Assembly: GCA_943356465.1 (NCBI GenBank)
Contig: CALREX010000001.1
Span: 1 to 64,000 of the forward strand
Length of the DNA stretch: 64,000 nt
Source of the DNA: Candidatus Peribacteria bacterium
GTDB lineage: Bacteria > Patescibacteriota > Gracilibacteria > UBA1369 > LOWO2-01-FULL-3
Direction: 5' to 3'
The notes beneath the pieces were generated by a model. The model did no database searches. It had not been told where the DNA came from and saw only the letters and a program-made list of their open reading frames with translations. The position numbers and the translations under genes are program-made. Shown one piece after another: positions 50,807 to 58,950 of the stretch (position 1 is the first letter of the stretch; each line of letters starts with the position of its first letter).

Positions 50807-51751
50807 TTAGCAACTTATCTCCTTCAATATTCCCTCCGCATTAAGCCCGTACTTCTTATAAAGATCTTCCTCCCTCGCAGATTCAGCAAATTTTTCATCA
50901 ATTCCAATTTTTTTCAAAACAGCAAGCGTCATATGCGCGCCTCCAAGGCCTTCCGCCAAAATCTCAGCAATGGCAGAGTAAAGCCCAGATGTGCCATGAT
51001 CCTCCACAATAAAAACTTTTTTATATTTTGCCAAAATTTCCAAAACAACTTTCTTATCCAAAGGTTTTATAAATGGAAAATTATAAAGTCCGCATGATTT
51101 TCCATTTTTTTCTAATTCCTTTACCGCAATCAAACACTCGGAAAAAAGCCTTCCGTGAGACAAAATTGCCACTTCACCACGATTCAAAACATCTCCACAC
51201 TCACTTATTCTATCAACATCCTTAAGTTCATATTTTTCATCAAAAATATCATCAACCTCACCATCAAAAAGTCGAACATACGAAGGCCCGAAATCTTCAG
51301 CAATAAAATCAAAAACCTTCACAGCCTGATAAAAGTCCGCAGGACAAAAAACTTTCATATTTGGAATACTTCGCATAAGTGCAATATCGGAAGTACTATG
51401 CATTCCAACACCTCCCTGACCAGCAGAAAGTCCGCTTCCAAAGCCAATAATCTTCACATTCAAATTTGGATAACAAATCATATCTTTTATCTGCTCCCAT
51501 CCTTTTCCAGTCAAAAAAGAAGAAGAACCAATCACAAAAGGAAGTTTTCCACACACCGTACTTCCAGCCGCAGCCGCCAAAAGATTAGCTTCAGCAAGGC
51601 CAAAATTAAAGACCCTGTCATGAAAAAATCTCGCAAAATTTGCAGGCTCAAAAACTTTAGGAAAAGCACCAATAAAAACCATGGAATTTCCATGTTTTTT
51701 CAAAATCCTGATCATTGCATCATCAAAAGCTTTATACAGATTATTTTTCAT
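50807..51751 (-). CDS. Transketolase, C-terminal subunit
   Basis: Second half of a split transketolase: pyrimidine-binding and C-terminal domains. FNFGLAEANLLAAAAGS contains the catalytic Glu that activates thiamine diphosphate; GVGMHSTSDIALMRSIPNM and VFIVEDHGTSGLYSAIAEIL follow. 314 residues. Its start overlaps the N-terminal subunit by 11 bases. Split transketolases are common in archaea and several bacterial groups. Confidence 0.93.
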   Translation of the reverse strand: MKNNLYKAFDDAMIRILKKHGNSMVFIGAFPKVFEPANFARFFHDRVFNFGLAEANLLAAAAGSTVCGKLPFVIGSSSFLTGKGWEQIKDMICYPNLNVKIIGFGSGLSAGQGGVGMHSTSDIALMRSIPNMKVFCPADFYQAVKVFDFIAEDFGPSYVRLFDGEVDDIFDEKYELKDVDRISECGDVLNRGEVAILSHGRLFSECLIAVKELEKNGKSCGLYNFPFIKPLDKKVVLEILAKYKKVFIVEDHGTSGLYSAIAEILAEGLGGAHMTLAVLKKIGIDEKFAESAREEDLYKKYGLNAEGILKEISC

Positions 51752-52592
51752 AAATTTCTTTTAATTTTTGAGCCACATCACTCATTTCATTTTCACTCAA
51801 AGAAACTCCTTGATAAGAAACTTTACCTTCGGCAAATTCAATTCCTTTTCCGCAAACAGTATGACACCAAATCACGCTAGGCCTTCTATTAGACGTAAAA
51901 GCCCTCTCTATAGCGTCCAGAATTTGTTCAAAATTATGTCCATCGGTAACTTGAATCACATTCCATCCAAACGCTTCAAATTTATCCTGAAGCGGATAAA
52001 TATCCATAGCCCACGCCGATGAAGTCGGCCCTCCACCAGACTGCACCTTGTTATTATCCAGAACAACAATCAGATTATTCAATCTGAAATTTCCCGCAGC
52101 CATAGCCGCTTCCCAGACTTGTCCTTCCTGAAGCTCTCCATCTCCCAAAACCGCAAAAACTTTATTCGACCTTCTGTCAGATTTTAATGCAAGCGCAGTA
52201 CCAACAGCAAAACTAAGCCCGTTCCCCTGAGAAACTCCGGAAGAAAAAACTCCGGGAATCTTCGGATTCGGCCGTGTAGTCAAAACACCTCCGATTTGGC
52301 CAAAAAAACCAAGTTCATGCCTATCAAAAAAACCTAAATCAGCCAAAATCGCATAAAGAATTCCTGCACTATGTCCCTTTGATAAAACCAAATAATCCTG
52401 TCCGTCCCACTGAGGTTTTTTAGGATCAAAATTCATCACTTTCTGCCTCCCAAGATCTCCATAATAAAGCGCAACCAAAATATCAGCCACAGACATCATA
52501 CTTCCGGTATATCCATATCCAGCTTTCGATGTCATCTCAAGACAATCCAAGCGGACACGTGCCGCCTTCTTTTTTAATTCTTCAATTGTCAT
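51741..52592 (-). CDS. Transketolase, N-terminal subunit
   Basis: Binds the diphosphate of thiamine diphosphate. The motif GDGELQEGQVWEAAMAAGNFR...LDNN is the TPP signature; GYTGSMMSVADILVALYYGDL and LSKGHSAGILYAIL precede it. 283 residues. Works with the overlapping C-terminal gene to shuttle two-carbon units between sugar phosphates. 9 bases after ndk. Confidence 0.94.
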   Translation of the reverse strand: MTIEELKKKAARVRLDCLEMTSKAGYGYTGSMMSVADILVALYYGDLGRQKVMNFDPKKPQWDGQDYLVLSKGHSAGILYAILADLGFFDRHELGFFGQIGGVLTTRPNPKIPGVFSSGVSQGNGLSFAVGTALALKSDRRSNKVFAVLGDGELQEGQVWEAAMAAGNFRLNNLIVVLDNNKVQSGGGPTSSAWAMDIYPLQDKFEAFGWNVIQVTDGHNFEQILDAIERAFTSNRRPSVIWCHTVCGKGIEFAEGKVSYQGVSLSENEMSDVAQKLKEIYEK

Positions 52593-52601
52593 AAAAACCT
52601 A

Positions 52602-53081
52602 TTAAACTGCTCTTTCGTCGTCCGCATATACATGCATATATTCAGACTTATCATAGCTATGAATTTCGTCAGGCTTAAAAAATCTTTTCACTTCTTTTTC
52701 TGCATTTTCTACAGTGTCAGACGCATGTATGACATTACAAGCAACACTCATCGCGTAATCTCCACGAATAGATCCACCTTCAGCTTCACGAGCTTTCGTA
52801 ATTCCAGTAATTTTTCGCACAGCATCCACAACACCAAGTCCTTCCCAGCACATAGCGACTACAGGAGTGGATTGCATAAACTTAGCAACTCCAGGAAAAA
52901 ATGGCTTATCAGCAATATGCGCATAGTGCTCACGAAGTACCGCCTCATCAAGAGCCATCATTTTCATTCCTACAAGTTTTAGTCCTTTACGTTCAAATCT
53001 CTCAGTAATAGTTCCTACAAGACCTCTTTGAATAGCATCAGGCTTGACCAATACTAAAGTTTTTTCTGTTACATTTGCCAT
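52602..53081 (-). CDS. ndk: Nucleoside diphosphate kinase
   Basis: Transfers phosphate from ATP to NDPs. Starts MANVTEKTLVLVKPDAIQRGLVG; the catalytic His is in NVIHASDTVENAEKE. 159 residues, slightly longer than E. coli because of a C-terminal tail. The ORF runs 18 codons further up without similarity. Heads the ndk-transketolase transcript; a TTGTTT-N17-TAGAAT promoter lies upstream. Confidence 0.96.
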   Translation of the reverse strand: MANVTEKTLVLVKPDAIQRGLVGTITERFERKGLKLVGMKMMALDEAVLREHYAHIADKPFFPGVAKFMQSTPVVAMCWEGLGVVDAVRKITGITKAREAEGGSIRGDYAMSVACNVIHASDTVENAEKEVKRFFKPDEIHSYDKSEYMHVYADDERAV

Positions 53082-53152
53082 AATATTTTGGTTAAAAAGC
53101 AGTGGCATTCTACTAGCTAAAAAGCCTCGAAACAAGACAAAAACCGTTTAAT

Positions 53153-54214
53153 TTATTTTCGATCAATCTCGCCAAGAAGCATAGCTAAATCATCGTCACC
53201 AAATTGAGGGATTCCATTATGTGCGCCATCTCTTGTACCATCTATAACTTTTACATAATCAGGATGTTCCTTCAAGAACTGATTTATTTTTGCATTTAAA
53301 GCACAAAACACACCGGCTGGATAAGCAGATAGCGGCGCAAGATTCAAAGAATTTTCATCACCTCTCGGCAAAACAACGGCAAAATGACCAAACCCTTTCA
53401 CCAAAACTTTATACCCATGTCTTCCATTTTCACGTGCACGAATAAGATCTGCTTGTGTATGCGGAATTCCAAACAAGTCACAAAGATTTAAAGTTTTCAT
53501 TTTATAATGCCTCAAATCACCCCTGTCCCATCCATCAACAGCAACAGGATATCTTGAAAATATAGCCATTGTTTGCAAAACAGGCTCTGCCTCTGTTCCC
53601 TCTCCGGTAGGAACTTTTTTGGAAGAAACATGTATGTCATTTCTCCACGGATGAACGTGTTCAAAACAACCAATTTTATCAATGTCAAGCCGTCCAAGAT
53701 AATCCACAGTTTGCGGAGTTTCTCCGGCATAAATAAATCGTTCACCGGAATCAAGACTTCTTACTTTCGGAGTTTTTGGCGATACTCTGCCGTATTCAAG
53801 GCCAGTCATTTCATCTTGAGCTTTACTTAAGGTCAAAAAATCTCCATTTTTTTGAACAACCAGCGAACTGGAACCAAAAACAATTTCAATTGTTCGTTTA
53901 ATATCAGCAACAACATCTAAAACTTCACCTGAAGGATTAAGGTCAGGTTCAAGCCTTAAAACAGGAGACACTCCACTCCACGCCGTAATCACTTTTATTC
54001 CTCCAATGTTAGATAGAAGTCTCCTTACATGTTGCTCAACAAGAGCAACTACAGCATCATCCTGTTGCATGTCTTCATTGGCCTGACGTCCGACTCTTGG
54101 AACTACAGAAACACGTCTTTGGCCGGAAATGACCCTCAAACGAGGAGGTTTTTCACCACCTCTAGAAGCACCTTCGCGTTCTTCTCCAGAAGTCTCTCTA
54201 CGACGATTTGCCAT
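53153..54214 (-). CDS. Unknown protein with basic N-terminus
   Basis: Not recognised. 353 residues, no signal peptide. The first 45 residues are Arg/Gly/Glu-rich and look disordered (RRRETSGEEREGASRGGEK). The rest looks globular, alpha/beta, with HPWRNDIHVSSKKV and RHGYKVLVKGFGHFAVVLP. Promoter TTGACT-N18-TAGTAT on the minus strand, about 40-60 bases ahead. Not clearly linked to either neighbour. Confidence 0.5.
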   Translation of the reverse strand: MANRRRETSGEEREGASRGGEKPPRLRVISGQRRVSVVPRVGRQANEDMQQDDAVVALVEQHVRRLLSNIGGIKVITAWSGVSPVLRLEPDLNPSGEVLDVVADIKRTIEIVFGSSSLVVQKNGDFLTLSKAQDEMTGLEYGRVSPKTPKVRSLDSGERFIYAGETPQTVDYLGRLDIDKIGCFEHVHPWRNDIHVSSKKVPTGEGTEAEPVLQTMAIFSRYPVAVDGWDRGDLRHYKMKTLNLCDLFGIPHTQADLIRARENGRHGYKVLVKGFGHFAVVLPRGDENSLNLAPLSAYPAGVFCALNAKINQFLKEHPDYVKVIDGTRDGAHNGIPQFGDDDLAMLLGEIDRK

Positions 54215-54273
54215 ATAAATTTAAGTTCAGAAAACAATACTACATTGTTTTTTGAAAAAAAGTCAAGAAAGGT

Positions 54274-54903
54274 CTATTTCCTCTCCTCAATTATGTCAGC
54301 AAACTCACGTCTTGTCTTTTTCGGCTGTTCCATATTTCTATATCCAAGCGGGATAATCAAGCTCGGAACAAGGTCTTCAGAAAGCCCCAAAACCTCTGAT
54401 ACTTTTGCAGGTTCAAATCCCTCCATCGGACAGGAATCTACTCCTTTTTCCGCGGCAATAATCATCAAGCTCATTCCGGCAAGATAAACCTGTTTTTGAG
54501 ACCAAGCCTTTATCTCCTGAGAAGACCTCGAAAGAAGAGAAGTGGAAATCATATTTTCAAAAGCTGCACTTTTTTCATCACTATTACCAAAATCCTCTTT
54601 CGACTTTAGAACATGCTGATGAATAGCTCCATTATCTCCGGCCAAATCAGTTCTTGCACACATTACAACTACACAACATGCCTCAGTAATCTGTGGCTGA
54701 TTGTAGCAGGCTGGAGCAAGTGCCTTTTTCAGATCCTCGGTTTCTACGACAATAAATTTCCAAGGCTGAACTCCATAAGAACTTGGACTAAGCCTTGTTA
54801 GATCAAGAATCTCATGCAAAACATCTACATCTATTTTTTTCTCGGTATCAAAATGTTTACATGCAAATCTGAACTCCATAACTTCCCTCATTGATTTATC
54901 CAT
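54274..54903 (-). CDS. Nitroreductase family flavoprotein
   Basis: FMN-dependent NAD(P)H oxidoreductase fold. FACKHFDTEKKID, LTRLSPSSYGVQPWKFIVVE (FMN binding), and GMSLMIIAAEKGVDSCPMEGF with the C-terminal SLIIPLGYRN match the NfsB/YfkO-type group. 209 residues. Natural substrate unknown; could be quinones or nitro compounds. Neighbouring unknown gene has its own promoter. Confidence 0.88.
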   Translation of the reverse strand: MDKSMREVMEFRFACKHFDTEKKIDVDVLHEILDLTRLSPSSYGVQPWKFIVVETEDLKKALAPACYNQPQITEACCVVVMCARTDLAGDNGAIHQHVLKSKEDFGNSDEKSAAFENMISTSLLSRSSQEIKAWSQKQVYLAGMSLMIIAAEKGVDSCPMEGFEPAKVSEVLGLSEDLVPSLIIPLGYRNMEQPKKTRREFADIIEERK

Positions 54904-54937
54904 AAAAATTTATTAAAAAATCAGTCTTGATCTTACA

Positions 54938-55732
54938 CTACAAAGCCTTAAACACATATCCCAATTTTTGAAGCTTTGGAACAAGTAATTTTATGGCAGC
55001 CGTAGTCGCAGGAGTATTTTTTGTCCCCATATGAAAAACTATCACATGAATTTTATTGATATTTTTCAAAACATTATAAAAGACATCTATAGCTTTTTTC
55101 ATATATGCATCGCCGGAACTAAATTCATCTTTGATTATAGACAATCCCTCCTCCGCAACAATCGCATCATCATGCGCATTATGACAAAGCCCAGGATAAC
55201 GAAAATACGTGGGCGCTTTACCTGAAACTAATTTTATCGCACTTTGCGCTTTCTCTATTTCCTCCCGTCTTTCCTTATCAGAATTATCAGCCGCCAAACC
55301 ATAACAGTCTTCGTCAAATGCAAGATGACTGTAAGAATGATTTTGAATCGAAAAATTCGAATTTGCCGCAAGCTTTTTTACTAAATCCGGGTACATTTCC
55401 GTAAACATTCCGGTAAGAAAAAATGTAGAAGGAATATTATTTTTCTCCAAATACGAAATCAATTCAGGATCATACCATTGCTTTACCTTACCGGTTTCCT
55501 GCTCTTTTTTCATGTAAGGAGTCATATCGGCATCAAAAGTCAGAAATATATTTTTACCGGAAAATTCTGGAGCAGATTTTGGAACAACCTCAGTAACAGC
55601 ATTCGTAAGGGGTTTTTCAGTCCACATCTCAAACCAAGCCCTCTCAAAAGAAGACGCAAACTCAAAAAACACAAAAGCACAAAGCGTAATCACTGCAACA
55701 ATCAGAAACAAAATTTTAAAAACTTTTTTCAT
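54938..55732 (-). CDS. Membrane-anchored polysaccharide deacetylase family protein
   Basis: NodB-homology hydrolase, probably removing N-acetyl or O-acetyl groups from cell-wall or capsule sugars outside the membrane. An N-terminal helix (FKILFLIVAVITLCAFVFF) anchors or exports it. NodB motifs: LTFDADMT (motif 1), NHSYSHLAF (motif 2, His ligands), FRYPGLCH (motif 3), and VFHMGTKNT near the end. 264 residues. The gene begins right after the tRNA-Trp fragment array. Confidence 0.85.
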   Translation of the reverse strand: MKKVFKILFLIVAVITLCAFVFFEFASSFERAWFEMWTEKPLTNAVTEVVPKSAPEFSGKNIFLTFDADMTPYMKKEQETGKVKQWYDPELISYLEKNNIPSTFFLTGMFTEMYPDLVKKLAANSNFSIQNHSYSHLAFDEDCYGLAADNSDKERREEIEKAQSAIKLVSGKAPTYFRYPGLCHNAHDDAIVAEEGLSIIKDEFSSGDAYMKKAIDVFYNVLKNINKIHVIVFHMGTKNTPATTAAIKLLVPKLQKLGYVFKAL

Positions 55733-55738
55733 ATATCA

Positions 55739-55878
55739 CTAACGATTTTGAGACCTACTAGTCCCCTTTGGCAGGCTTTAGAAGGATTCTAGAACCCTCA
55801 CTAACGGTTTTGGAGACCTACTAGTCCCCTTTGGCAGGCCCAGAAGGATTCGAACCCTCACTAACGGTTTTGGAGACC
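55739..55878 (-). repeat. Tandem copies of the tRNA-Trp 3' half
   Basis: A 60-bp unit (55801-55860) that runs from the anticodon-arm copy through a 14-base spacer into the real tRNA 3' half, a decayed 62-bp copy before it (55739-55800), and the matching part in the tRNA itself (55861-55878). On the minus strand each unit reads anticodon loop, T arm, acceptor, CCA, then AAGGGGACTAGTAG. The decayed copy has two extra bases in the T loop and a changed acceptor. Confidence 0.9.
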
Positions 55879-55906
55879 GGTGTGCTACCATTAACACTAT
55901 GAGCCT
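55832..55906 (-). tRNA. tRNA-Trp (anticodon CCA), CCA end encoded
   Basis: Acceptor AGGCTCA/TGGGCCT, D arm GTGT-TAATGGTA-GCAC, anticodon loop CTCCAAA, T arm GAGGG-TTCGAAT-CCTTC, discriminator G73 as expected for Trp, then CCA. The anticodon stem has one mismatch at its base. Confidence 0.92.
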
Positions 55907-55925
55907 ATGGTACTTTCAAACTTTT

Positions 55926-56001
55926 TGGAGGCGCCACTCGGATTCGAACCGAGGAATAACGGTTTTGCAAACCGCTGCCTTAACCACTTGGCCATGGCGC
56001 C
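55926..56001 (-). tRNA. tRNA-Cys (anticodon GCA), CCA end encoded
   Basis: Acceptor GGCGCCA/TGGCGCC, discriminator T73 typical of Cys, anticodon loop TTGCAAA in the stem GCGGT/ACCGT, T arm CTCGG-TTCGAAT-CCGAG. 20 bases upstream of tRNA-Trp, so both may be one transcript. Confidence 0.93.
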
Positions 56002-56069
56002 ATACTTTGCGGGAGAAACTATAGCAAAACAGGCCTATTTCGCCAAACCATTTTATTCCTATATAAAAA

Positions 56070-57518
56070 CTACTTCGCAGGCATAGCCGCAACTGCTTCG
56101 GCAACAACCACCTTCTCCTCCGAAAGTTTACAAGTTTTTGTAAATACAACTCCGGCAGGAATAACTCCCGTCAAAACTGCAATTCCATTTTTTGACTTTA
56201 TTTCAGCATCAGCAGTATCCTTTCCGAGACGTACAAATTTTCCACTTTCTACAGGAACATCTTTTCCATTCACAACCAATTTCACACCTGCAGCACCTCC
56301 ATCTACTACTATTTCACCACCTGCGCTCAAATCAACTTTCAAATTTTTTGGCTTATCTCCTTCACCAAGTTTAAGCTCCTTATCAACTCTAATTCCATCC
56401 TTCGCAGGATCGATGGCTTCACCTTTTTTGACTTTTTTATCCAAAAACTTCGCCTCATCAAAAGCTTCATAGTCTGGAGCTTTTACTTCACCAAGTTTTA
56501 ATTTGCTTTCATCAACACCAGCAACTCCAAATTTTGGATTTTTCTTGGCCTGTTCATGCATTTTCACCAAATTCGCTTTAAGCCCTCCGACATCAGGAAG
56601 TGACCCAACCAATTCATCAAAACTTCCAAGTCCAAGTTTTTCCCCAAATCCAAGAAAAACCAAAAGCCCACCAACAAAAGGATCCCCACCTTCAAAAATT
56701 TTCTTAAATCCGGCATTTCCGTCTTTTCCATACCCAAACAATTTCAAAATTTTACCGATCGGACTGGCAGAAATATACGCCACCTTATCATCGACAGACT
56801 TAAGCTCCAAAGACTTAGCTTCTGCAGGTTTTTCCGGCTCCGCAGGCTGAGTCTTTGCAAATGCAGCATAAGCGTCATCCAAACCGGCAGCAGGAACAAA
56901 CTCAACCAACATACCTTTCGCATCATCATATTTAAAAGTCACATCAATCTTCCCATCCTTAAAAGGCTTTCCAGACTCAGTTTCCAAAAATTTATTCAAA
57001 TTTTTATATTTAGAAGCAAAATCAGCCTTCGCTTTTTTCACAAAACTATTCGCAAGTGAAATAGAAACAATAGCCATAAAATTCTTTTCCAATGTTTTGG
57101 GATCTTCTGTATCTATTCCAACAATTTTTGCAAAACTCGAAAAATCAGCTGAAGCCTTGCCGTATGCGGCATAAATCAGAGCATATAACGCCTTATCGTT
57201 TCCATTTGCAAGTAAGCTAAAATCAGGATTTAAAACATCAACAGTCTTCTTCGCTTCAAATCCAGCAATTTTTTTAACTTCACTTAAATATTTTTGCAAA
57301 AGGCCTTTATCTCCAGATTTTTCCAATCCGGCAGCAAGCTCAGTCTGCAAGGCGACCATATCTCCTTTTTTTCTATCCACAATTTCAGCAGCCTTGTCTG
57401 CTTTTGCACCTTCTTCAGGCTTTGCGGGCACAACAGGACCACCTTCAGGTCCCTTACCATCATACAAAAATCTCTTCTCCTTAAAACTGAATTTTTCTAC
57501 AAAGTGCAACTTACGCAT
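56070..57518 (-). CDS. Unknown 482-residue protein
   Basis: Not recognised. Starts MRKLHFVEKFSFKEKRFLYDGKG, without a signal peptide. A Lys/Ala/Glu-rich helical part (about 30-190) is followed by a Pro/Glu linker (QPAEPEKPAEAKS), a hydrophobic glycine-rich stretch at about 255-300 (GGDPFVGGLLVFLGFGEKLGLG) and a C-terminal beta-rich part (LSAGGEIVVDGGAAGVKLVVNGKDV). Its own extended -10 promoter and the upstream M16 terminator make it a separate unit. Confidence 0.55.
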   Translation of the reverse strand: MRKLHFVEKFSFKEKRFLYDGKGPEGGPVVPAKPEEGAKADKAAEIVDRKKGDMVALQTELAAGLEKSGDKGLLQKYLSEVKKIAGFEAKKTVDVLNPDFSLLANGNDKALYALIYAAYGKASADFSSFAKIVGIDTEDPKTLEKNFMAIVSISLANSFVKKAKADFASKYKNLNKFLETESGKPFKDGKIDVTFKYDDAKGMLVEFVPAAGLDDAYAAFAKTQPAEPEKPAEAKSLELKSVDDKVAYISASPIGKILKLFGYGKDGNAGFKKIFEGGDPFVGGLLVFLGFGEKLGLGSFDELVGSLPDVGGLKANLVKMHEQAKKNPKFGVAGVDESKLKLGEVKAPDYEAFDEAKFLDKKVKKGEAIDPAKDGIRVDKELKLGEGDKPKNLKVDLSAGGEIVVDGGAAGVKLVVNGKDVPVESGKFVRLGKDTADAEIKSKNGIAVLTGVIPAGVVFTKTCKLSEEKVVVAEAVAAMPAK

Positions 57519-57537
57519 ATTTTGTTTTTATCTGACA

Positions 57538-57546
57538 ATTATACCA
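57538..57546 (-). promoter_or_regulatory. Extended -10 promoter of the 482-residue protein gene
   Basis: TGGTATAAT on the minus strand, 20-30 bases ahead of the ATG; weak -35. Confidence 0.5.
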
Positions 57547-57564
57547 TAAATTTTAACAAAATAA

Positions 57565-57594
57565 AAGCGATACAAGGAGATATTTGTATCGCTT
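57565..57594 (-). terminator. Terminator of the M16 peptidase gene
   Basis: AAGCGATACAA-N8-TTGTATCGCTT, an 11-bp stem followed on the minus strand by TTATTTTG. Confidence 0.8.
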
Positions 57595-57608
57595 CATTGT
57601 ATAGAATT

Positions 57609-58874
57609 TTACAATCCACCCATCAATTTCTCAAATCTCGCCTTGTCATCATAAGGCCCAATTACACAAATCTTCATCTTTTCCGCTTTAAACAAATCTT
57701 TGGCAACCCTCATAACATCATCGATCGTAACAGCATCAACAGCTTTTGCGATTTCTTCAGGAGATTTTGCATCATTATGCAAAAGTTCATACTTCCCTAG
57801 CAAATGCGCAAATTCCTCACTATCTTCAAGACTCAAAACCATTTTTCCTTTCACATAAGATTTTGCTTTTTGAAGTTCAGGCTCAAGAACTCCTTCATCA
57901 CGCAACTTTCTATATTCTTCAATAATTCCACTCACAGCATCATCAATTCTTTTCAAATCCACACCGGCATTCGTCACAATCGCACCGGCATCCATATAAT
58001 CATCTGTAGTGGTGTGAATATAATAAGCCAACCCCTTCGCTTCACGCACACCCAAAAACATACGACTACTCATATTTCCACCCAAAATCACAGACAAAAC
58101 TTTTAAAGCCCAGTGATCTTTGTGCATTTCATCATATCCAGGAAAACCTATAGCCACATGCGCTTGTTCAGTCTTTTTTTCTCTCAAAAAAATCTTTTCT
58201 CCATCCATTTTTTTGACAGGCAAAAATTCAAAAGCCTTTTTTCCGTCAGTCATAACAAAATATTTTTTCACCATTTCAAGGATTTTTTCTTCATCAATAT
58301 TCCCGACAACAGCAATAATCGTATTTTCAGGCGTATAAAGCTGCTTATTATAATCCACGAAATCCTTGTTCATGACTTTTCCAATCACCTCTTTAGTCCC
58401 AATTTGATCCCATCCTAGCGGTTGATCACCAAAAATCAATCTCTCAAAATCCCATCCGATTTGATACATCGGCGTATCCTGATACATATTATATTCTTCC
58501 AAAATCACACCTCTCTCCTTCTCGATTTCCTCTTGTTTGAAAGTTGCGTGAATCATCATGTCAGATAAAACATCACATGCAATCTCCACATTTTCCACAC
58601 CAACTTTCACGTAATATCCAGCATATTCCTTTCCGGTAAACGCGTTAAATTCGCCGCCAACACTATCAATCGCCTCAGAAACCTCTTTCGTATCCTTATA
58701 TTTTTTCGCCCCCTTAAAAAACATATGCTCAAGAAAGTGAGAAAGCCCACGTTGCTCAGTTGTTTCATAGCGACTCCCGGCACCGACAAGAACAAGCACA
58801 GTCGCGGATGCCGTACCAGAGAGCTTATTTGTAATAATTCTAAGCCCGTTCTCAAGTTTTGTTTTTTTGTACAT
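57609..58874 (-). CDS. M16 family zinc metallopeptidase (insulinase / processing-peptidase type)
   Basis: Zinc protease with the inverted motif HFLEH (LSHFLEHMFFKGAKKY), the third ligand Glu expected in EEIEKERGVILEEYNMY. YTPENTIIAVVGN and GVREAKGLAYYIHTT are further family marks. 421 residues, the length of single-chain bacterial M16B enzymes (PqqL/YmxG-like). No signal peptide, so probably cytoplasmic. Divergent from the penicillin-binding protein. Confidence 0.92.
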   Translation of the reverse strand: MYKKTKLENGLRIITNKLSGTASATVLVLVGAGSRYETTEQRGLSHFLEHMFFKGAKKYKDTKEVSEAIDSVGGEFNAFTGKEYAGYYVKVGVENVEIACDVLSDMMIHATFKQEEIEKERGVILEEYNMYQDTPMYQIGWDFERLIFGDQPLGWDQIGTKEVIGKVMNKDFVDYNKQLYTPENTIIAVVGNIDEEKILEMVKKYFVMTDGKKAFEFLPVKKMDGEKIFLREKKTEQAHVAIGFPGYDEMHKDHWALKVLSVILGGNMSSRMFLGVREAKGLAYYIHTTTDDYMDAGAIVTNAGVDLKRIDDAVSGIIEEYRKLRDEGVLEPELQKAKSYVKGKMVLSLEDSEEFAHLLGKYELLHNDAKSPEEIAKAVDAVTIDDVMRVAKDLFKAEKMKICVIGPYDDKARFEKLMGGL

Positions 58875-58913
58875 CTTTATAATTTTTTAATGATGAAAAT
58901 ATTAAAATTGCTA

Positions 58914-58922
58914 TGCTATAAT
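58914..58922 (+). promoter_or_regulatory. Extended -10 promoter of the penicillin-binding protein gene
   Basis: TGCTATAAT, 29 bases ahead of the ATG. Confidence 0.6.
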
Positions 58923-58950
58923 ACCCGCACAAAAATAAAAAAAGAAGCCA

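Noticed and set aside
55739-55878. CRISPR-like array
   Set aside because: Regular 60-bp spacing comes from copied tRNA halves; there are no unique spacers and no cas genes.
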